A DNA stretch of 64,000 nucleotides from NCBI RefSeq assembly GCF_026427715.1, contig NZ_CP107558.1, positions 1,897,001 through 1,961,000 of the forward strand. The letters run 5' to 3'. The DNA is from Methylocystis sp. MJC1 (lineage in GTDB: Bacteria > Pseudomonadota > Alphaproteobacteria > Rhizobiales > Beijerinckiaceae). Positions 37,130 to 46,767 of the stretch are shown here, one piece after another. The notes under the pieces were generated by a model that made no database searches, had not been told where the DNA came from, and was given only the letters and a program-made list of their open reading frames with translations. Position 1 is the first letter of the stretch; each line of letters starts with the position of its first letter. The translations under genes were made by a program, and so were the position numbers.

Positions 37130-39918
37130 TGGGCGGCTTTTCCTTCGCCGCGCCGCTGGCGCTGATCGGCCTTGCGAGCCTGCCGCTGATCTATTGGCTG
37201 TTGCGTGTGACGCCGCCGCGTCCGCGCGAGATCGTCTTTCCGCCGACCAAGATTTTGCGCGAGCTGCGGCGCGATGAAGAGACGCCGTCGAAGACGCCTT
37301 TGTGGCTCCTTCTCATGCGCCTCGGGCTTGCGGCGGCGCTGATCCTCGCGATGGCGGGGCCGGTCTGGAGCCCGTCCGGAACCGTCGCGGCCACCTCCAC
37401 GCCGACCCTCGTCGCGCTCGACGATAGCTGGGCCACGGCCCCTTCCTGGGAGAAGCGCATCGCGGCTGGAGCGGCCATCATCGAAAGCGCCGCGCGCGGC
37501 GGCGCGCCGGTCGCCGTCATGACGCTTTCCGAGAGCGCCGCGCCGAGCCTGTCGGAGGCCGGACGCGCATTGGAGAAGCTACGCTCCGAGCGGCCGAAGC
37601 CCTATTTTGCCGACCGCCGCGCGGCGGCCGACACGCTGGCCGCTTTCGTGAAGGCAAATCCCAAGGCGCGCATCGTGTGGATCAGCGACGGTCTCGCGCA
37701 AGGCGAGGCGGGCGCCTTCGCCAGTGCGCTGAAGGCCGCCGCTGACGCCGGCGCCCGCGTCGAGGTCCTCACCGACGATCATGCGCCGCTGGCGCTCGCC
37801 GCGCCGACGAACGACGCCGCGACGCTCGGCGTCGACGTCCTGCGCGCCGACGCCGCCGGGCCTGCCGCCGCGACCGTCGCGGCCTATGACTCGAGGGGCC
37901 AGATCATCGGCCGCGCCGGCGCCGCTTTTGGCGGATCGCCGCGGGCGAAGGCGACGCTCGATCTGCCGGTGGAGCTGCGCAACGATGTGAGCATGTTGCG
38001 CATCGAGGGCGAGAATTCCGCCGGCGCTGTGGCGCTGCTCGACGCGCGTTCGAGAGTGCGCCGCGTCGCAATTGCCGGTGGCGCCGGACTAGACGAGGCG
38101 CAGCCCCTGCTGTCGCCGCTCTATTACCTGGAAAAGGCGCTCGCGCCTTTCGCGCAGACCCGCGAAGCCCGACCGGGCGTGGTCGATCCCATTCAGGCGC
38201 TGCTCGCCGAGCGGCCCAATGTTCTGGCGCTCGCCGACGTCGGTCTGGCGCCCGGCGAAACATACGAGGCCTTGAGCCGTTTCGTCGAGGAGGGCGGCAC
38301 GCTCATCCGCTTCGCCGGCCCGCGCCTCGCCAACGCCGCGGACGATCTTCTGCCGGTGCGCCTGCGCCGCAACGGCCGCGTTCTCGGCGGCGCACTGTCC
38401 TGGGAGACGCCCAAGGCGCTCGCCGACTTCGATGCGACGAGCCCTTTTTTCGGCCTGCCGACCTCAAAAGATGTGAGCGTCCAGCGTCAGGTGCTGGCGG
38501 AGCCCGACCCCGGCCTTGCGCAAAAGAGCTGGGCGCGGCTCTCCGACGGCACGCCGCTCGTCACCGCCGAACGGCGCGGCAAGGGGCTGATCGTGCTCTT
38601 CCACGTCAACGCCGATACGAGCTGGTCGAACTTGCCGATCTCCGGGCTCTTCGTGGATATGCTCAAGCGCATCTGCGCCATGTCCGGCGAGTCCGCGCCC
38701 TTGCCCGGTGACGAGACGACGGCGACCGTGAGCGACCAGCGGCTTCTCGCGCCAATGAAGGCGCTCGACGGTTTTGGGGCGCTCGGCGCGCCGGGGCCCA
38801 ACGCCCAGGCCGTTACGGCCGATTTTTTCGGGCCTGCCAGCGCGGAGCATCCGCCGGGCCTTTACGGGGCGGGCGACGCTTCCGTGGCCTTGCAGACACT
38901 GCGAGCGGAGGATGACATCTCCGGTTTCGATTTCGCCTCAGTGGGTCTCGCAACAAGCGTCCTCGCCTCCGGCGCGCCCGTCGATTTTCGCGGTCCGCTG
39001 CTCGCCGCCGCGCTGCTCGCCTTCATTGCGGACGCCGTCATCGTTCTGGTTCTCTCCGGCAAATTGCGCGTGAGGCTGCTCACTGCGGCGGCTGGCGCTG
39101 TGATCATTCTTTTGGCCCCTCTGCACGCACGGGACGCGCGCGCCGAGAATGGCGCGAAGACGGTCGTCTCGCAGCGCGACAAGGAGGCGGCGCTGACGAC
39201 CCGGCTCGCCTATGTCGTCTCGGGCGACGCGAAAATCGACGAGGTGTCGCGCTCCGGCCTTGAAGCGCTTTCGAGAACGCTCGCCACGCGCACCTCCTTC
39301 TCGCCCGGCGATCCAATTGGCGTCGATCCGGCGAAGGACGAGCTCGCTTTCTATCCCATGCTCTATTGGCCGGTTGTGGCGAGTGCGCCGCAGCCCTCGG
39401 CGAAGACCACCGCGAGGGTCGCAAACTATATGCGGCAGGGCGGCACTGTCGTCTTCGATACGCGCGACGCGCTCAATCAGCGGCCCGGCGACGCGCCGAC
39501 GCCCGAGACGCAATGGCTGCGGGACGTCACCAAGGGACTCGATATTCCTGAGCTCGAAGTGGTCCCGAGCGATCACGTCATCACCAAGACCTTCTATCTC
39601 CTCGACGGCTTCGTCGGCCGCTACGCCAGCGGCCAGACATGGGTCGAGGCGCTGCCGCCCGATCCGAAAGAAGGCGCCGCGCGGCCGGTGCGCGCCACCG
39701 ACAGCGTCTCGGCGATCGTCATCACCTCGAATGATCTCGCGAGCGCCTGGGCGCAGGACAAGCGCGGCCAGCCGCTCTTACCGCTGACGCCCGGCGGCGC
39801 GCGCCAAAGGGAGCTGGCGCTCAGGGGCGGGGTCAATCTCGTCATGTATACGCTGACGGGGAACTACAAATCCGACCAGGTGCATGTGAGGGATTTGCTG
39901 GAGAGGCTGGGGCAGTGA
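37129..39918 (+). CDS. BatA/DUF4159 two-domain membrane protein
   Basis: This 929-residue inner-membrane protein starts with a BatA-type N-terminus: TM1, LLRVTPPRPREIVFPPTK, then TM2 near residues 62-80. A vWA-like domain, a GATase-like ATGA-region and TM helices near 620-660 follow. The C-terminal DUF4159 domain contains FYPMLYWPV, RVANYMRQGGTVVFDTRD and ELALRGGVNLVMYTLTGNYKSDQVH. It follows DUF58 with a 1-base overlap. Together with MoxR it suggests an envelope-associated chaperone system; its substrate is unknown. Confidence 0.9.
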   Translation: MGGFSFAAPLALIGLASLPLIYWLLRVTPPRPREIVFPPTKILRELRRDEETPSKTPLWLLLMRLGLAAALILAMAGPVWSPSGTVAATSTPTLVALDDSWATAPSWEKRIAAGAAIIESAARGGAPVAVMTLSESAAPSLSEAGRALEKLRSERPKPYFADRRAAADTLAAFVKANPKARIVWISDGLAQGEAGAFASALKAAADAGARVEVLTDDHAPLALAAPTNDAATLGVDVLRADAAGPAAATVAAYDSRGQIIGRAGAAFGGSPRAKATLDLPVELRNDVSMLRIEGENSAGAVALLDARSRVRRVAIAGGAGLDEAQPLLSPLYYLEKALAPFAQTREARPGVVDPIQALLAERPNVLALADVGLAPGETYEALSRFVEEGGTLIRFAGPRLANAADDLLPVRLRRNGRVLGGALSWETPKALADFDATSPFFGLPTSKDVSVQRQVLAEPDPGLAQKSWARLSDGTPLVTAERRGKGLIVLFHVNADTSWSNLPISGLFVDMLKRICAMSGESAPLPGDETTATVSDQRLLAPMKALDGFGALGAPGPNAQAVTADFFGPASAEHPPGLYGAGDASVALQTLRAEDDISGFDFASVGLATSVLASGAPVDFRGPLLAAALLAFIADAVIVLVLSGKLRVRLLTAAAGAVIILLAPLHARDARAENGAKTVVSQRDKEAALTTRLAYVVSGDAKIDEVSRSGLEALSRTLATRTSFSPGDPIGVDPAKDELAFYPMLYWPVVASAPQPSAKTTARVANYMRQGGTVVFDTRDALNQRPGDAPTPETQWLRDVTKGLDIPELEVVPSDHVITKTFYLLDGFVGRYASGQTWVEALPPDPKEGAARPVRATDSVSAIVITSNDLASAWAQDKRGQPLLPLTPGGARQRELALRGGVNLVMYTLTGNYKSDQVHVRDLLERLGQ

Positions 39919-39945
39919 CGAAAACCCGCGCCCCCGTTTGCCCCC

Positions 39946-40025
39946 GTCATTGCGAGCGCAGCGAAGCAATCCAGGAGCCGCATCGTCGCTCTGGATTGCT
40001 TCGTCGCTTCGCTCCTCGCAATGAC
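39946..40025 (-). repeat. Palindromic 80-bp repeat, family A copy 2
   Basis: It starts GTCATTGCGAGC and ends GCTCCTCGCAATGAC, with arms GCAATCCAG and CTGGATTGC. Orientation matches copy 1. It lies between the DUF4159 and GATase-like genes, interrupting an otherwise compact cluster. Confidence 0.88.
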
Positions 40026-40066
40026 GGACTTTATTGGACGATGCGCGTTGGGGTGAGAGAGCGCCG

Positions 40067-42145
40067 ATGACCGACCTCAACCTCACCTTCGCGCCGCTCC
40101 TGCCCTGGTCGCTTCTCACCGCCTTCGCGCTTCTCGGCGCCGCCGCGCTCGTCCTCGGCGCGTTGGCGGGCCAGCGCGGCACAGCCCTGCGGGCGCTCGC
40201 GCTGGCGCTCGTCCTCGCCGCGTTGACCGACCCGTCGCTCGTCACCGAAAAGCGCGATCCGCAGAAGACCGTCGTCGCCGTCGTCATCGACAAGAGCGAG
40301 AGCCAGAATTTCGGCGCCCGCGCCGCGCAGACCGAGGAGGCCCGCAAGGCGCTCGACGCGGCGCTCGCGAAATTCGGCGACGTCGAGACGCGCTTCGTCA
40401 CGGCCGCCAATGACGCAAGCGGCAACGACGGCACCAAGCTTTTCGGCGCGTTGGAGCAGGCGCTCAAGGACGTGCCTCCGGAGCGCGTTGGCGGCGCCTT
40501 GCTCGTCACCGACGGCGTCGTTCACGACATTCCCGCCAAGGCCGAGGCGCTCGGCTTCCGCGCGCCGATCCATGCGCTGATCACCGGCAAGGAGAAAGAG
40601 CGTGACCGCCGCATCGAGCTCGTCGAGGCGCCGCGCTTCGGCATCGTCGGCAAGGAGCAGACAATCCGCGCCCGCGTGGTCGACGCGGGCGGCGACAATG
40701 CGCGCGCGCCCATCACCGTGCGCCGCGACGGCGAGAGCCTGCCGACCTACAGCCCCGTGCCGGGGGATATCGTCAATATCCCGGTGAAGATCGCGCATGG
40801 CGGGGCCAATATCGTCGAGCTGGAAGTTGCGCCCGCGCCGGGTGAGCTGACGCTCGCCGACAATAAGGCGGTCGTCTCCATCGAAGGCGTGCGCGACCGG
40901 GTCAAAGTGCTGCTCGTCTCCGGCGAGCCGCATCCGGGCGAGCGCAGCTGGCGCAACCTTTTGCGCGCCGACGCCAATGTGGAGCTCGTCCACTTCACCA
41001 TCCTGCGCCCACCGGAAAAGCTCGACGTCACGCCATCGAGCGAATTGTCGCTGATCGCCTTTCCGACGGCCGACCTCTTCGGGCGCAAGATCAACGAATT
41101 CGATCTCATCATCTTCGATCGCTATTCGAGCCAGACGCTGCTGCCCTCGGTCTATTTCGAGAATATCGTGCATTACGTCGAAAACGGCGGGGCCTTTCTT
41201 GCGGCGGTGGGGCCGGATTACGCCACGCTGCGCGGGCTCTATTATTCGCCGATCTCGACCATCATGCCGGCGCGGCCGGACGGCTCCTTGTTCGAAGAGG
41301 CGTTCAAGGCGCACATCAGCAAGGATGGCGAGAAGCACCCGGTCACGCGCGGCCTGCCCGGCGGGAAGAGCGATCCGCCGCAATGGGGCGAATGGTTCCG
41401 GCAGATCGACGCCGACGTGCTGAAGGGAACGCCCATTCTCTCCGGCGCGCGCGACAAGCCGCTGCTGGTGCTCTCGCATGAAGGCAAGGGCCGCGTGGCC
41501 TTGCTGCTCAGCGATCAGATCTGGCTCTGGGCGCGCGGCTACGAGGGCGGCGGCCCCAACGCCGACCTCATGCGCCGTCTCGCCCATTGGCTGATGAAGG
41601 AGCCCGACCTCGAGGAAGAAGCGCTGCGCGCCGACGCCCGCGGCCGCGAAGTGACGGTCGAGCGCCAGACGTTGAAGGACGCCGCCGCGCCGGTGACGGC
41701 GACCGGCCCCTCGGGCGCGCAGCAGGAGATCACGCTGAAGCAAAGCGAGCCCGGCCTGTGGCGCGCGCGCTTCGACGCCAGGGAAATGGGCCTGTGGCGC
41801 TTCGAGAGCGACGGTCTGACCGCGCTCGTGAATGTCGGGCCGGCGAACCCGCGCGAGTTCCGTGAGGTGGCCTCGACGACCGAGAAGCTCGCGCCTTTGG
41901 CCGAGGCGACGGGCGGCACGGTGCGGCGGTTGAGCAAGAATTCGGACGACGTGACCATGCCGCGCCTCGTGGAGATGCGCGACGCGAGCCGCTATGGCGG
42001 CTCGGATTGGATCGGCGTCCGACAGACGGGGGCGTCGACGCTCGTCGGCGTCGAGGTGGCGCCGCTGGGGCTCGGGCTTTGGGCGATGCTGGGATTGCTG
42101 GGGATGGTCGTGGCGGCCTGGGCTTGGGAGGGAAAGCGGGGCTGA
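40067..42145 (+). CDS. Membrane protein with class I glutamine amidotransferase-like domain
   Basis: This 692-residue protein has two N-terminal TM helices (about residues 10-50), a vWA-like segment (VVAVVIDKSESQNF), a middle region, and a GATase1-like domain (VKVLLVSGEPHPGE to FLAAVGPDYATL). A C-terminal TM helix lies near 665-685. There is no clear catalytic cysteine in the GATase-like region, so it is probably not an active amidotransferase. This gene type ends MoxR-DUF58-DUF4159 clusters in alphaproteobacteria. ATG 40067 is preferred since the longer frame begins within the repeat. Confidence 0.85.
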   Translation: MTDLNLTFAPLLPWSLLTAFALLGAAALVLGALAGQRGTALRALALALVLAALTDPSLVTEKRDPQKTVVAVVIDKSESQNFGARAAQTEEARKALDAALAKFGDVETRFVTAANDASGNDGTKLFGALEQALKDVPPERVGGALLVTDGVVHDIPAKAEALGFRAPIHALITGKEKERDRRIELVEAPRFGIVGKEQTIRARVVDAGGDNARAPITVRRDGESLPTYSPVPGDIVNIPVKIAHGGANIVELEVAPAPGELTLADNKAVVSIEGVRDRVKVLLVSGEPHPGERSWRNLLRADANVELVHFTILRPPEKLDVTPSSELSLIAFPTADLFGRKINEFDLIIFDRYSSQTLLPSVYFENIVHYVENGGAFLAAVGPDYATLRGLYYSPISTIMPARPDGSLFEEAFKAHISKDGEKHPVTRGLPGGKSDPPQWGEWFRQIDADVLKGTPILSGARDKPLLVLSHEGKGRVALLLSDQIWLWARGYEGGGPNADLMRRLAHWLMKEPDLEEEALRADARGREVTVERQTLKDAAAPVTATGPSGAQQEITLKQSEPGLWRARFDAREMGLWRFESDGLTALVNVGPANPREFREVASTTEKLAPLAEATGGTVRRLSKNSDDVTMPRLVEMRDASRYGGSDWIGVRQTGASTLVGVEVAPLGLGLWAMLGLLGMVVAAWAWEGKRG

Positions 42146-42344
42146 TGGGTCTTTCTTCGGCCGCGTGAACCCGACAATGGCCGATGAGAGGAGACGCCAA
42201 AGTGGGGCGCCTCAAACCGACAACCCAAATTGCCGCATTGCGCGAAATCGGCGTTCGGCTCAGACTTCGAGCCGGGGTAGTCGAGGGGCCTCTTGATCCA
42301 TGTGAAGTTCGGTTCGCCGTAAACCCAGCGAGGAGAATGGAAAC

Positions 42345-42560
42345 ATGCAGCGCAAGCAAATCCTTGGGCTCTTCATCGGCGCGTCTCTCGCGATCGGCTT
42401 CGAGCCCGTCGCGCAAGCAATGCCTACAGCCACGCCTGGAAGCGCCGTCGAGGTCGGCGTCTCCAATGGTCCCATTGTGCAGGTGGTGACGCGCGCCGGC
42501 GTCGTGCATCGGTCGGCTCGGCGAACGGCTCGGCGCGTGGAGCGCCGTCACGTCTACTAA
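42345..42560 (+). CDS. Small exported Arg-rich-tail protein
   Basis: The 71-residue product begins with a signal peptide (MQRKQILGLFIGASLAIG, cleavage near AQAMP). It ends in a basic RSARRTARRVERRHVY tail. GGAGAATGG precedes the ATG at 42345, so translation is likely. No family was recognised. It lies alone between the GATase-like gene and the convergent protease-like gene. Confidence 0.6.
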   Translation: MQRKQILGLFIGASLAIGFEPVAQAMPTATPGSAVEVGVSNGPIVQVVTRAGVVHRSARRTARRVERRHVY

Positions 42561-42629
42561 GCGAGGCGCTCGGCGTCGCGCTTGGTCAATAAACGGGCGC
42601 GGTTCTGGCGGTTTGGGGGCCGGAGCTTC

Positions 42630-43862
42630 TTAACGGAAGCTCTGGACCTCCACATCCGTCTCCACCCGCGCCCCGCGACGCTCCAGCGTCAATCTTTTCC
42701 GCTCCCCCGGCGCGCCGTGAAGCGCGGAGAGAACGTCCTCTTTGCTCGCGCTGCGCGCTGTGACATTGTCGATCGAGAGCAGCTCGTCGCCGATCTCCAC
42801 GCCAAGCGGGGCTTGCGGTCGAGACGCCGGTTGCGCCACGCCGCCAATGAGGTAGCGCTCGCCCTGGCGCACCAGCGTCATCGGCGGCTGGTCCAGCTCG
42901 GTTGAATCGGGCGCCTTTTGCCGGCGCCAGTAGCTCATGCGGTTCGGATAATCGATCGTCAGCTCGAAATCGCGCAGCGCATTGGCGCCGAGCCAGCCGA
43001 CGACGGGCGCGGGCGCCGCCTTGCGCCAATTGTCCCAGAAGAGATCGCCGAACGCGCTCTCCACAAAGCCCCCTAAGACCGGCGCCGTGCCGAGAAAGCC
43101 TAATTCGCTCAACTCCACGCCGTCGCCCAGGCGCACGCTCGGAATGCGCAACACGTCGCCCTCCTTCTCGAAGGCGAAGTCGACCATATTGGCGTTCGCC
43201 GCGCCGACGGCGCCATGAGTGCGCAGCCAATCGGGATGGCGGGCGAGCATGTTGCGCGCGACGTCGCCGCGCATCCAGCTGTAGCCGCTGCCGGCGTCGA
43301 TCACGAGCGTGCGCGTCTCGCCGTCAATTTGGGCCTCGACGGCGGCGAGCCCCGTGTCCGCATTGAGCTGGATCGGAACGGGGAGGCCTTCCGGCCCCTT
43401 GGCGCCTGGCGCGTCGAGCGCAAAGAGACGCCGGCCGTAGTCGATACGCAGGACATGGTCCGTAAACATCCGCGCGGGCAGCATCGCCTCGACCCGCCGC
43501 GGCGCGAAGAGATGGGCGAATGTCGGAACGCCGACGCCGCCGTCGCCATCCTTGATCTGATCCGCGCGCGCGTCGAAGGCGCGTTCGCCGATCCGCAGGC
43601 GCAAGGGCGCGCCACGATTGAGATCAAGCTCGCGATAAAGGTCGGACGTCAGGACAGGCGCCGCCATGCCCATGTTGAACCAGGCGAGGGCTCTGCGCTC
43701 GCCGCCATCCGGCGTCGCGAAGGCGACGTCGAGCAGAATGCGGCCCGCATCGAGGATGAAGGCCACGCCTTCTCGCGGCGCTGGGGATTTCTTGGCTGGC
43801 GCGGCGGCGGCTGATAGGGCGAGCGATAAGGCGGCGACCAGCGCCGCTAGGATGATGCGCAT
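42630..43862 (-). CDS. Exported retropepsin-like protein with C-terminal PDZ domain
   Basis: This 410-residue protein has a signal peptide (cleavage near SAAAAP, about residue 20) and two aspartic-protease-like lobes, with the second containing VIDAGSGYSW (about residues 186-195). A C-terminal PDZ domain follows (PLGVEIGDELLSIDN, about 345-375). Active retropepsins carry D-T/S-G; here the motif is D-A-G, and the matching site in the first lobe (FNMGMAAP) has no Asp. The protease may therefore be weak or inactive. Alternative role: binding protein. Confidence 0.75.
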   Translation of the reverse strand: MRIILAALVAALSLALSAAAAPAKKSPAPREGVAFILDAGRILLDVAFATPDGGERRALAWFNMGMAAPVLTSDLYRELDLNRGAPLRLRIGERAFDARADQIKDGDGGVGVPTFAHLFAPRRVEAMLPARMFTDHVLRIDYGRRLFALDAPGAKGPEGLPVPIQLNADTGLAAVEAQIDGETRTLVIDAGSGYSWMRGDVARNMLARHPDWLRTHGAVGAANANMVDFAFEKEGDVLRIPSVRLGDGVELSELGFLGTAPVLGGFVESAFGDLFWDNWRKAAPAPVVGWLGANALRDFELTIDYPNRMSYWRRQKAPDSTELDQPPMTLVRQGERYLIGGVAQPASRPQAPLGVEIGDELLSIDNVTARSASKEDVLSALHGAPGERKRLTLERRGARVETDVEVQSFR

Positions 43863-44175
43863 GCAATGCCTCTTGGAAAAATAAACGGGGGCGCCACTCG
43901 ACTGAAATGTATTTCTATGAACGATAATTTTAGCGCTTGGACAAGCCGCCTGTTCGAGTGTCTACGGCGGGGGAAGCACGGCAACGTCACCCGCCGTCAT
44001 TGCGAGGAGCAAAGCGACGAAGCAATCCAGAGCCACGTTGCAGCCCTGGATTGCTTCGCTTCGCTCGCAATGACGGAGTTTACCGCCTGCGTTTGAAATA
44101 ACGGGGCGCCGCCCCGTTTCAGCCTCGGCGACAAATCACGTAATCTCCTCCCATTCCCATCCAGGAGATTCGCCC
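43863..44175. other. Intergenic region holding family A copy 3
   Basis: The 313-bp gap between the divergent protease-like and anmK genes contains the repeat at 43996-44074 and the anmK ribosome-binding site AGGAG (44163-44167). I saw no other gene or hairpin. Confidence 0.6.
43996..44074 (+). repeat. Palindromic 79-bp repeat, family A copy 3
   Basis: It starts GTCATTGCGAGGAGC and ends CTTCGCTCGCAATGAC, with GCAATCCAG/CTGGATTGC arms. The long arm with GAGGAGC is on the left, opposite to copies 1 and 2. Confidence 0.88.
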
Positions 44176-45288
44176 TTGCCCCTCTACCGCGCCATCGGCC
44201 TCATGTCCGGCACCTCCATGGACGGCGTCGACGTCGCGTTGATCGAGACGGACGGCGACGCGACCGTGTCCTTCGGGCCGACGGGTTTCTACGCCTATAC
44301 GGACGCCGACCGGGCGCTGCTGCGCAATGCGCTGGCCGAGGCCGCGACCATGGACGACCGCGACGCGCGGCCGGGCGTGCTCGCTTTCGCCGAGCGCATG
44401 GTGACGGACCGCCACGCCGAGGCGGTCGAGACCTTCCTGCGCGACAACGCCATCGACGCGGCCAGCATGAATATCGTCGGCTTCCACGGTCAGACCGTGC
44501 TGCATCGACCCAAGCAAAAGCTCACCATCCAGATCGGCGACGGGCAGGCGCTGGCCGATCGGCTGGGCATAGACGTGGCTTACGACTTCCGCGCCGCCGA
44601 CATCGCCGCCGGCGGCGAGGGTGCGCCGATCGTGCCGGTGTTTCATCGCGCGCTCGTGATGGCGGGCGGCATGAAGGGCGAGGTGGCGCTGCTCAATATT
44701 GGCGGGGTGGCCAATGTCACCTATGTCGCCGACGGCGAGCAGCCGATCGCCTGCGACACGGGCCCCGGCAATGCGCTCATCGACGACCTCATGCTTCAGC
44801 GCACCGGCGCGCCGATCGACCGCCATGGCCATATGGCCGCGCGCGGGCGCGTGAACGAGGCGGCGCTGCTGCGCATGCTGGCCCATCCCTTCTTCGACCA
44901 GCCGCCGCCAAAGTCGCTCGACCGCAACGCCTTTGTGCTGGAGCCCATCGTCAAACTCTCGACCGAAGACGCCGCAGCGACGCTCACCGCCTTCACGGCG
45001 GCCTCCGTGCTGCGGCTGTTTCCGCATCTGCCCAATCAGCCGCAATTGCTCATCGTCTGCGGCGGCGGCGCGCGCAATCCGATTCTGGTGCGCGAATTGG
45101 TGATGCGCCTGCCGTGCAAGGTGACGACCGCCGACGCGGTCGGCTGGTCGGCCGATTCCATGGAGGCACAGGGCTTCGGCTATCTCGCCGCGCGCGTTTT
45201 GGAAGGGCTGCCGATTACCTTCCCCACGACGACCGGCGTCCCGCAGGCGTTGCGCGGCGGACGCCTTGCGCGCGCCGGCGGGCGCTGA
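44176..45288 (+). CDS. anmK: Anhydro-N-acetylmuramic acid kinase
   Basis: AnmK converts recycled anhydro-MurNAc to MurNAc-6-phosphate, using ATP, in peptidoglycan recycling. The 370-residue product has GLMSGTSMDGVD (about residues 8-19), GFHGQTVLHRP, DIAAGGEGAPIVPVFH and CDTGPGNALIDD, all family signatures. The start is TTG 44176, with AGGAG 8 bases upstream. The usual neighbour tyrS is not seen. Confidence 0.95.
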   Translation: MPLYRAIGLMSGTSMDGVDVALIETDGDATVSFGPTGFYAYTDADRALLRNALAEAATMDDRDARPGVLAFAERMVTDRHAEAVETFLRDNAIDAASMNIVGFHGQTVLHRPKQKLTIQIGDGQALADRLGIDVAYDFRAADIAAGGEGAPIVPVFHRALVMAGGMKGEVALLNIGGVANVTYVADGEQPIACDTGPGNALIDDLMLQRTGAPIDRHGHMAARGRVNEAALLRMLAHPFFDQPPPKSLDRNAFVLEPIVKLSTEDAAATLTAFTAASVLRLFPHLPNQPQLLIVCGGGARNPILVRELVMRLPCKVTTADAVGWSADSMEAQGFGYLAARVLEGLPITFPTTTGVPQALRGGRLARAGGR

Positions 45289-45397
45289 CGCACGCGGCCG
45301 CAAGACCGGGGATTAAACTCTTCTCGCAGAGGCGCACGTTTCTTTCACCATTTTCGGTATAAGAATGTGTGCAGTTCTGTGCGCGAGGAAAACGCGG

Positions 45398-46000
45398 ATG
45401 AGCACGCCAGCCGACGCGTCGCCGGAAAAGGCCGAATGGTTCGCGAGCAGGCGCAGCGTCATTCTCGGGGGCATGGGCGCCATCGGGCTGGGCGTAGGCG
45501 CCGCGGTCGTCGAGCATGTCTGGAAGCGCAAGGACTTGACAGCGCGCTTCTTCAATCCCTTTTCGATCGACAATTTCGATCTGCCGCCTGTGCCGGGCCT
45601 TGTCGATGCCGCCGGTCATCCGGTTCCCGGCTTTTCGAGCGCCGATCTTGCCGGCAAGCGCTCGCTCCTCGTCCTTTGGGCATCCTGGTGCCCGACCTGC
45701 CGCGAGGAGCATAAGCACATTGTCGCTTTGGCGAAGCGCAATCTCGCGCCCATCTACGGCGCGGACGTCAAGGACGCGCCGGCGCGGGCGAAATATTTTC
45801 TGGCGAAATATGGCAACCCCTTCGTCGCCGTCGGCGCGGATGAGCGCACATATCTGCAACGCGCGCTCGCCGCGAAGGGCGTGCCGGCGACCTTTATCGT
45901 CGGTCCGGGGCCCGTGGTCGAATGGTCGACTTACGAGGGCCTCGACCCCGAGATCATCGAAAAGGAAATCGTGCCGCGGCTGACGGCCAAGGCGCGTTAG
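45398..46000 (+). CDS. Membrane-anchored TlpA/ResA-like thioredoxin
   Basis: This 200-residue protein has one N-terminal TM helix (about residues 19-38), placing the thioredoxin domain in the periplasm. The active site is WCPTC (Cys98, Cys101) in LVLWASWCPTCREEH, and GVPATFIVGPG has the cis-Pro. It resembles DsbE/CcmG and TlpA, which reduce apocytochrome c or supply copper proteins with thiol exchange. No ccm gene lies nearby. ATG 45398 is preferred over 45365, which has a weak leader. Confidence 0.9.
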   Translation: MSTPADASPEKAEWFASRRSVILGGMGAIGLGVGAAVVEHVWKRKDLTARFFNPFSIDNFDLPPVPGLVDAAGHPVPGFSSADLAGKRSLLVLWASWCPTCREEHKHIVALAKRNLAPIYGADVKDAPARAKYFLAKYGNPFVAVGADERTYLQRALAAKGVPATFIVGPGPVVEWSTYEGLDPEIIEKEIVPRLTAKAR

Positions 46001-46008
46001 CGCGCCGC

Positions 46009-46088
46009 GTCATTGCGAGGAGCGAAGCGACGAAGCAACCGAGGGCCGCTCCGGCAGCCCCGGATTGCTTCGCTTTGCTCGCAATGAC
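46009..46088 (+). repeat. Palindromic 80-bp repeat, family A copy 4
   Basis: It starts GTCATTGCGAGGAGC and ends GCTCGCAATGAC, with a diverged inner arm (GCAACCGAGG / CCCGGATTGC). Orientation as copy 3. It lies in the convergent gap between the TlpA-like gene and the hydrolase gene, where its hairpin could act as a transcript end. Confidence 0.88.
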
Positions 46089-46092
46089 GGAA

Positions 46093-46767
46093 TCAGTCGC
46101 CCCGCGCGGGGATAAGAATGCGCGGCGGATTGTTGAGGCGCCGATCGAGATAGGCGTCCACATGCGCGATCAGCGGCTCGACCTTGTTCTCGAAGAAGTG
46201 GTTGGCGCCTTCGACCACGGCATGCTCGATGAGGATGCCCTTCTGAGTCTTGAGCTTCTCGATCAGTCCGGTGACTTCTTTCAGCGGCGCGACGCGGTCT
46301 TGGTCGCCGTGAATGAAGAGGCCCGAGGACGGGCAGGGGGCCAGGAAGGAGAAGTCGAAACGATTCGCCGGCGGCGCAACGGAGATGAAGCCTTCGATCT
46401 CCGGCCGACGCATGAGCAGCTGCATGCCGATCCAGGAGCCGAAGGAGACGCCGGCAATCCAGCAGGCGCGCGCCTCGGGGTTGACCGCCTGCGCCCAATC
46501 CAGCGCCGCGGCCGCGTCGGAGAGCTCGCCCGAGCCATGGTCGAAGGAGCCCTGAGAGCGACCAACGCCGCGAAAGTTGAAACGCAGAACAGAGAAGCCC
46601 CGCTCGGCGAAGGCGTAATAGAGGTGATAGACGATCTGATTATTCATCGTCCCGCCGAATTGCGGGTGCGGGTGCAGGATGATGGCGATCGGCGCGCCCC
46701 GCGTGGCGGACTGATGGAAGCGGCCTTCGAGCCTGCCGGCGGGACCGGCGAAGATGACTTCGGGCAT
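46093..46767 (-). CDS. Alpha/beta hydrolase (COG2945-like)
   Basis: This 224-residue cytoplasmic protein has the catalytic set of an alpha/beta hydrolase: nucleophile Ser in AGVSFGSW (about residue 109), Asp in HGDQDRVAP, and His in GANHFFEN (about 192). The oxyanion segment HPHPQFGGTMNN is typical of the family. COG2945 members are often annotated as xylan esterases, but the substrate here is unknown. It is divergent from the SUF operon. Confidence 0.9.
   Translation of the reverse strand: MPEVIFAGPAGRLEGRFHQSATRGAPIAIILHPHPQFGGTMNNQIVYHLYYAFAERGFSVLRFNFRGVGRSQGSFDHGSGELSDAAAALDWAQAVNPEARACWIAGVSFGSWIGMQLLMRRPEIEGFISVAPPANRFDFSFLAPCPSSGLFIHGDQDRVAPLKEVTGLIEKLKTQKGILIEHAVVEGANHFFENKVEPLIAHVDAYLDRRLNNPPRILIPARGD

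Noticed and set aside
42184..42489. Overlapping small open frame before the secreted-protein gene at 42345
   Set aside because: It overlaps the better-supported secreted-protein gene and lacks a ribosome-binding site or domain.
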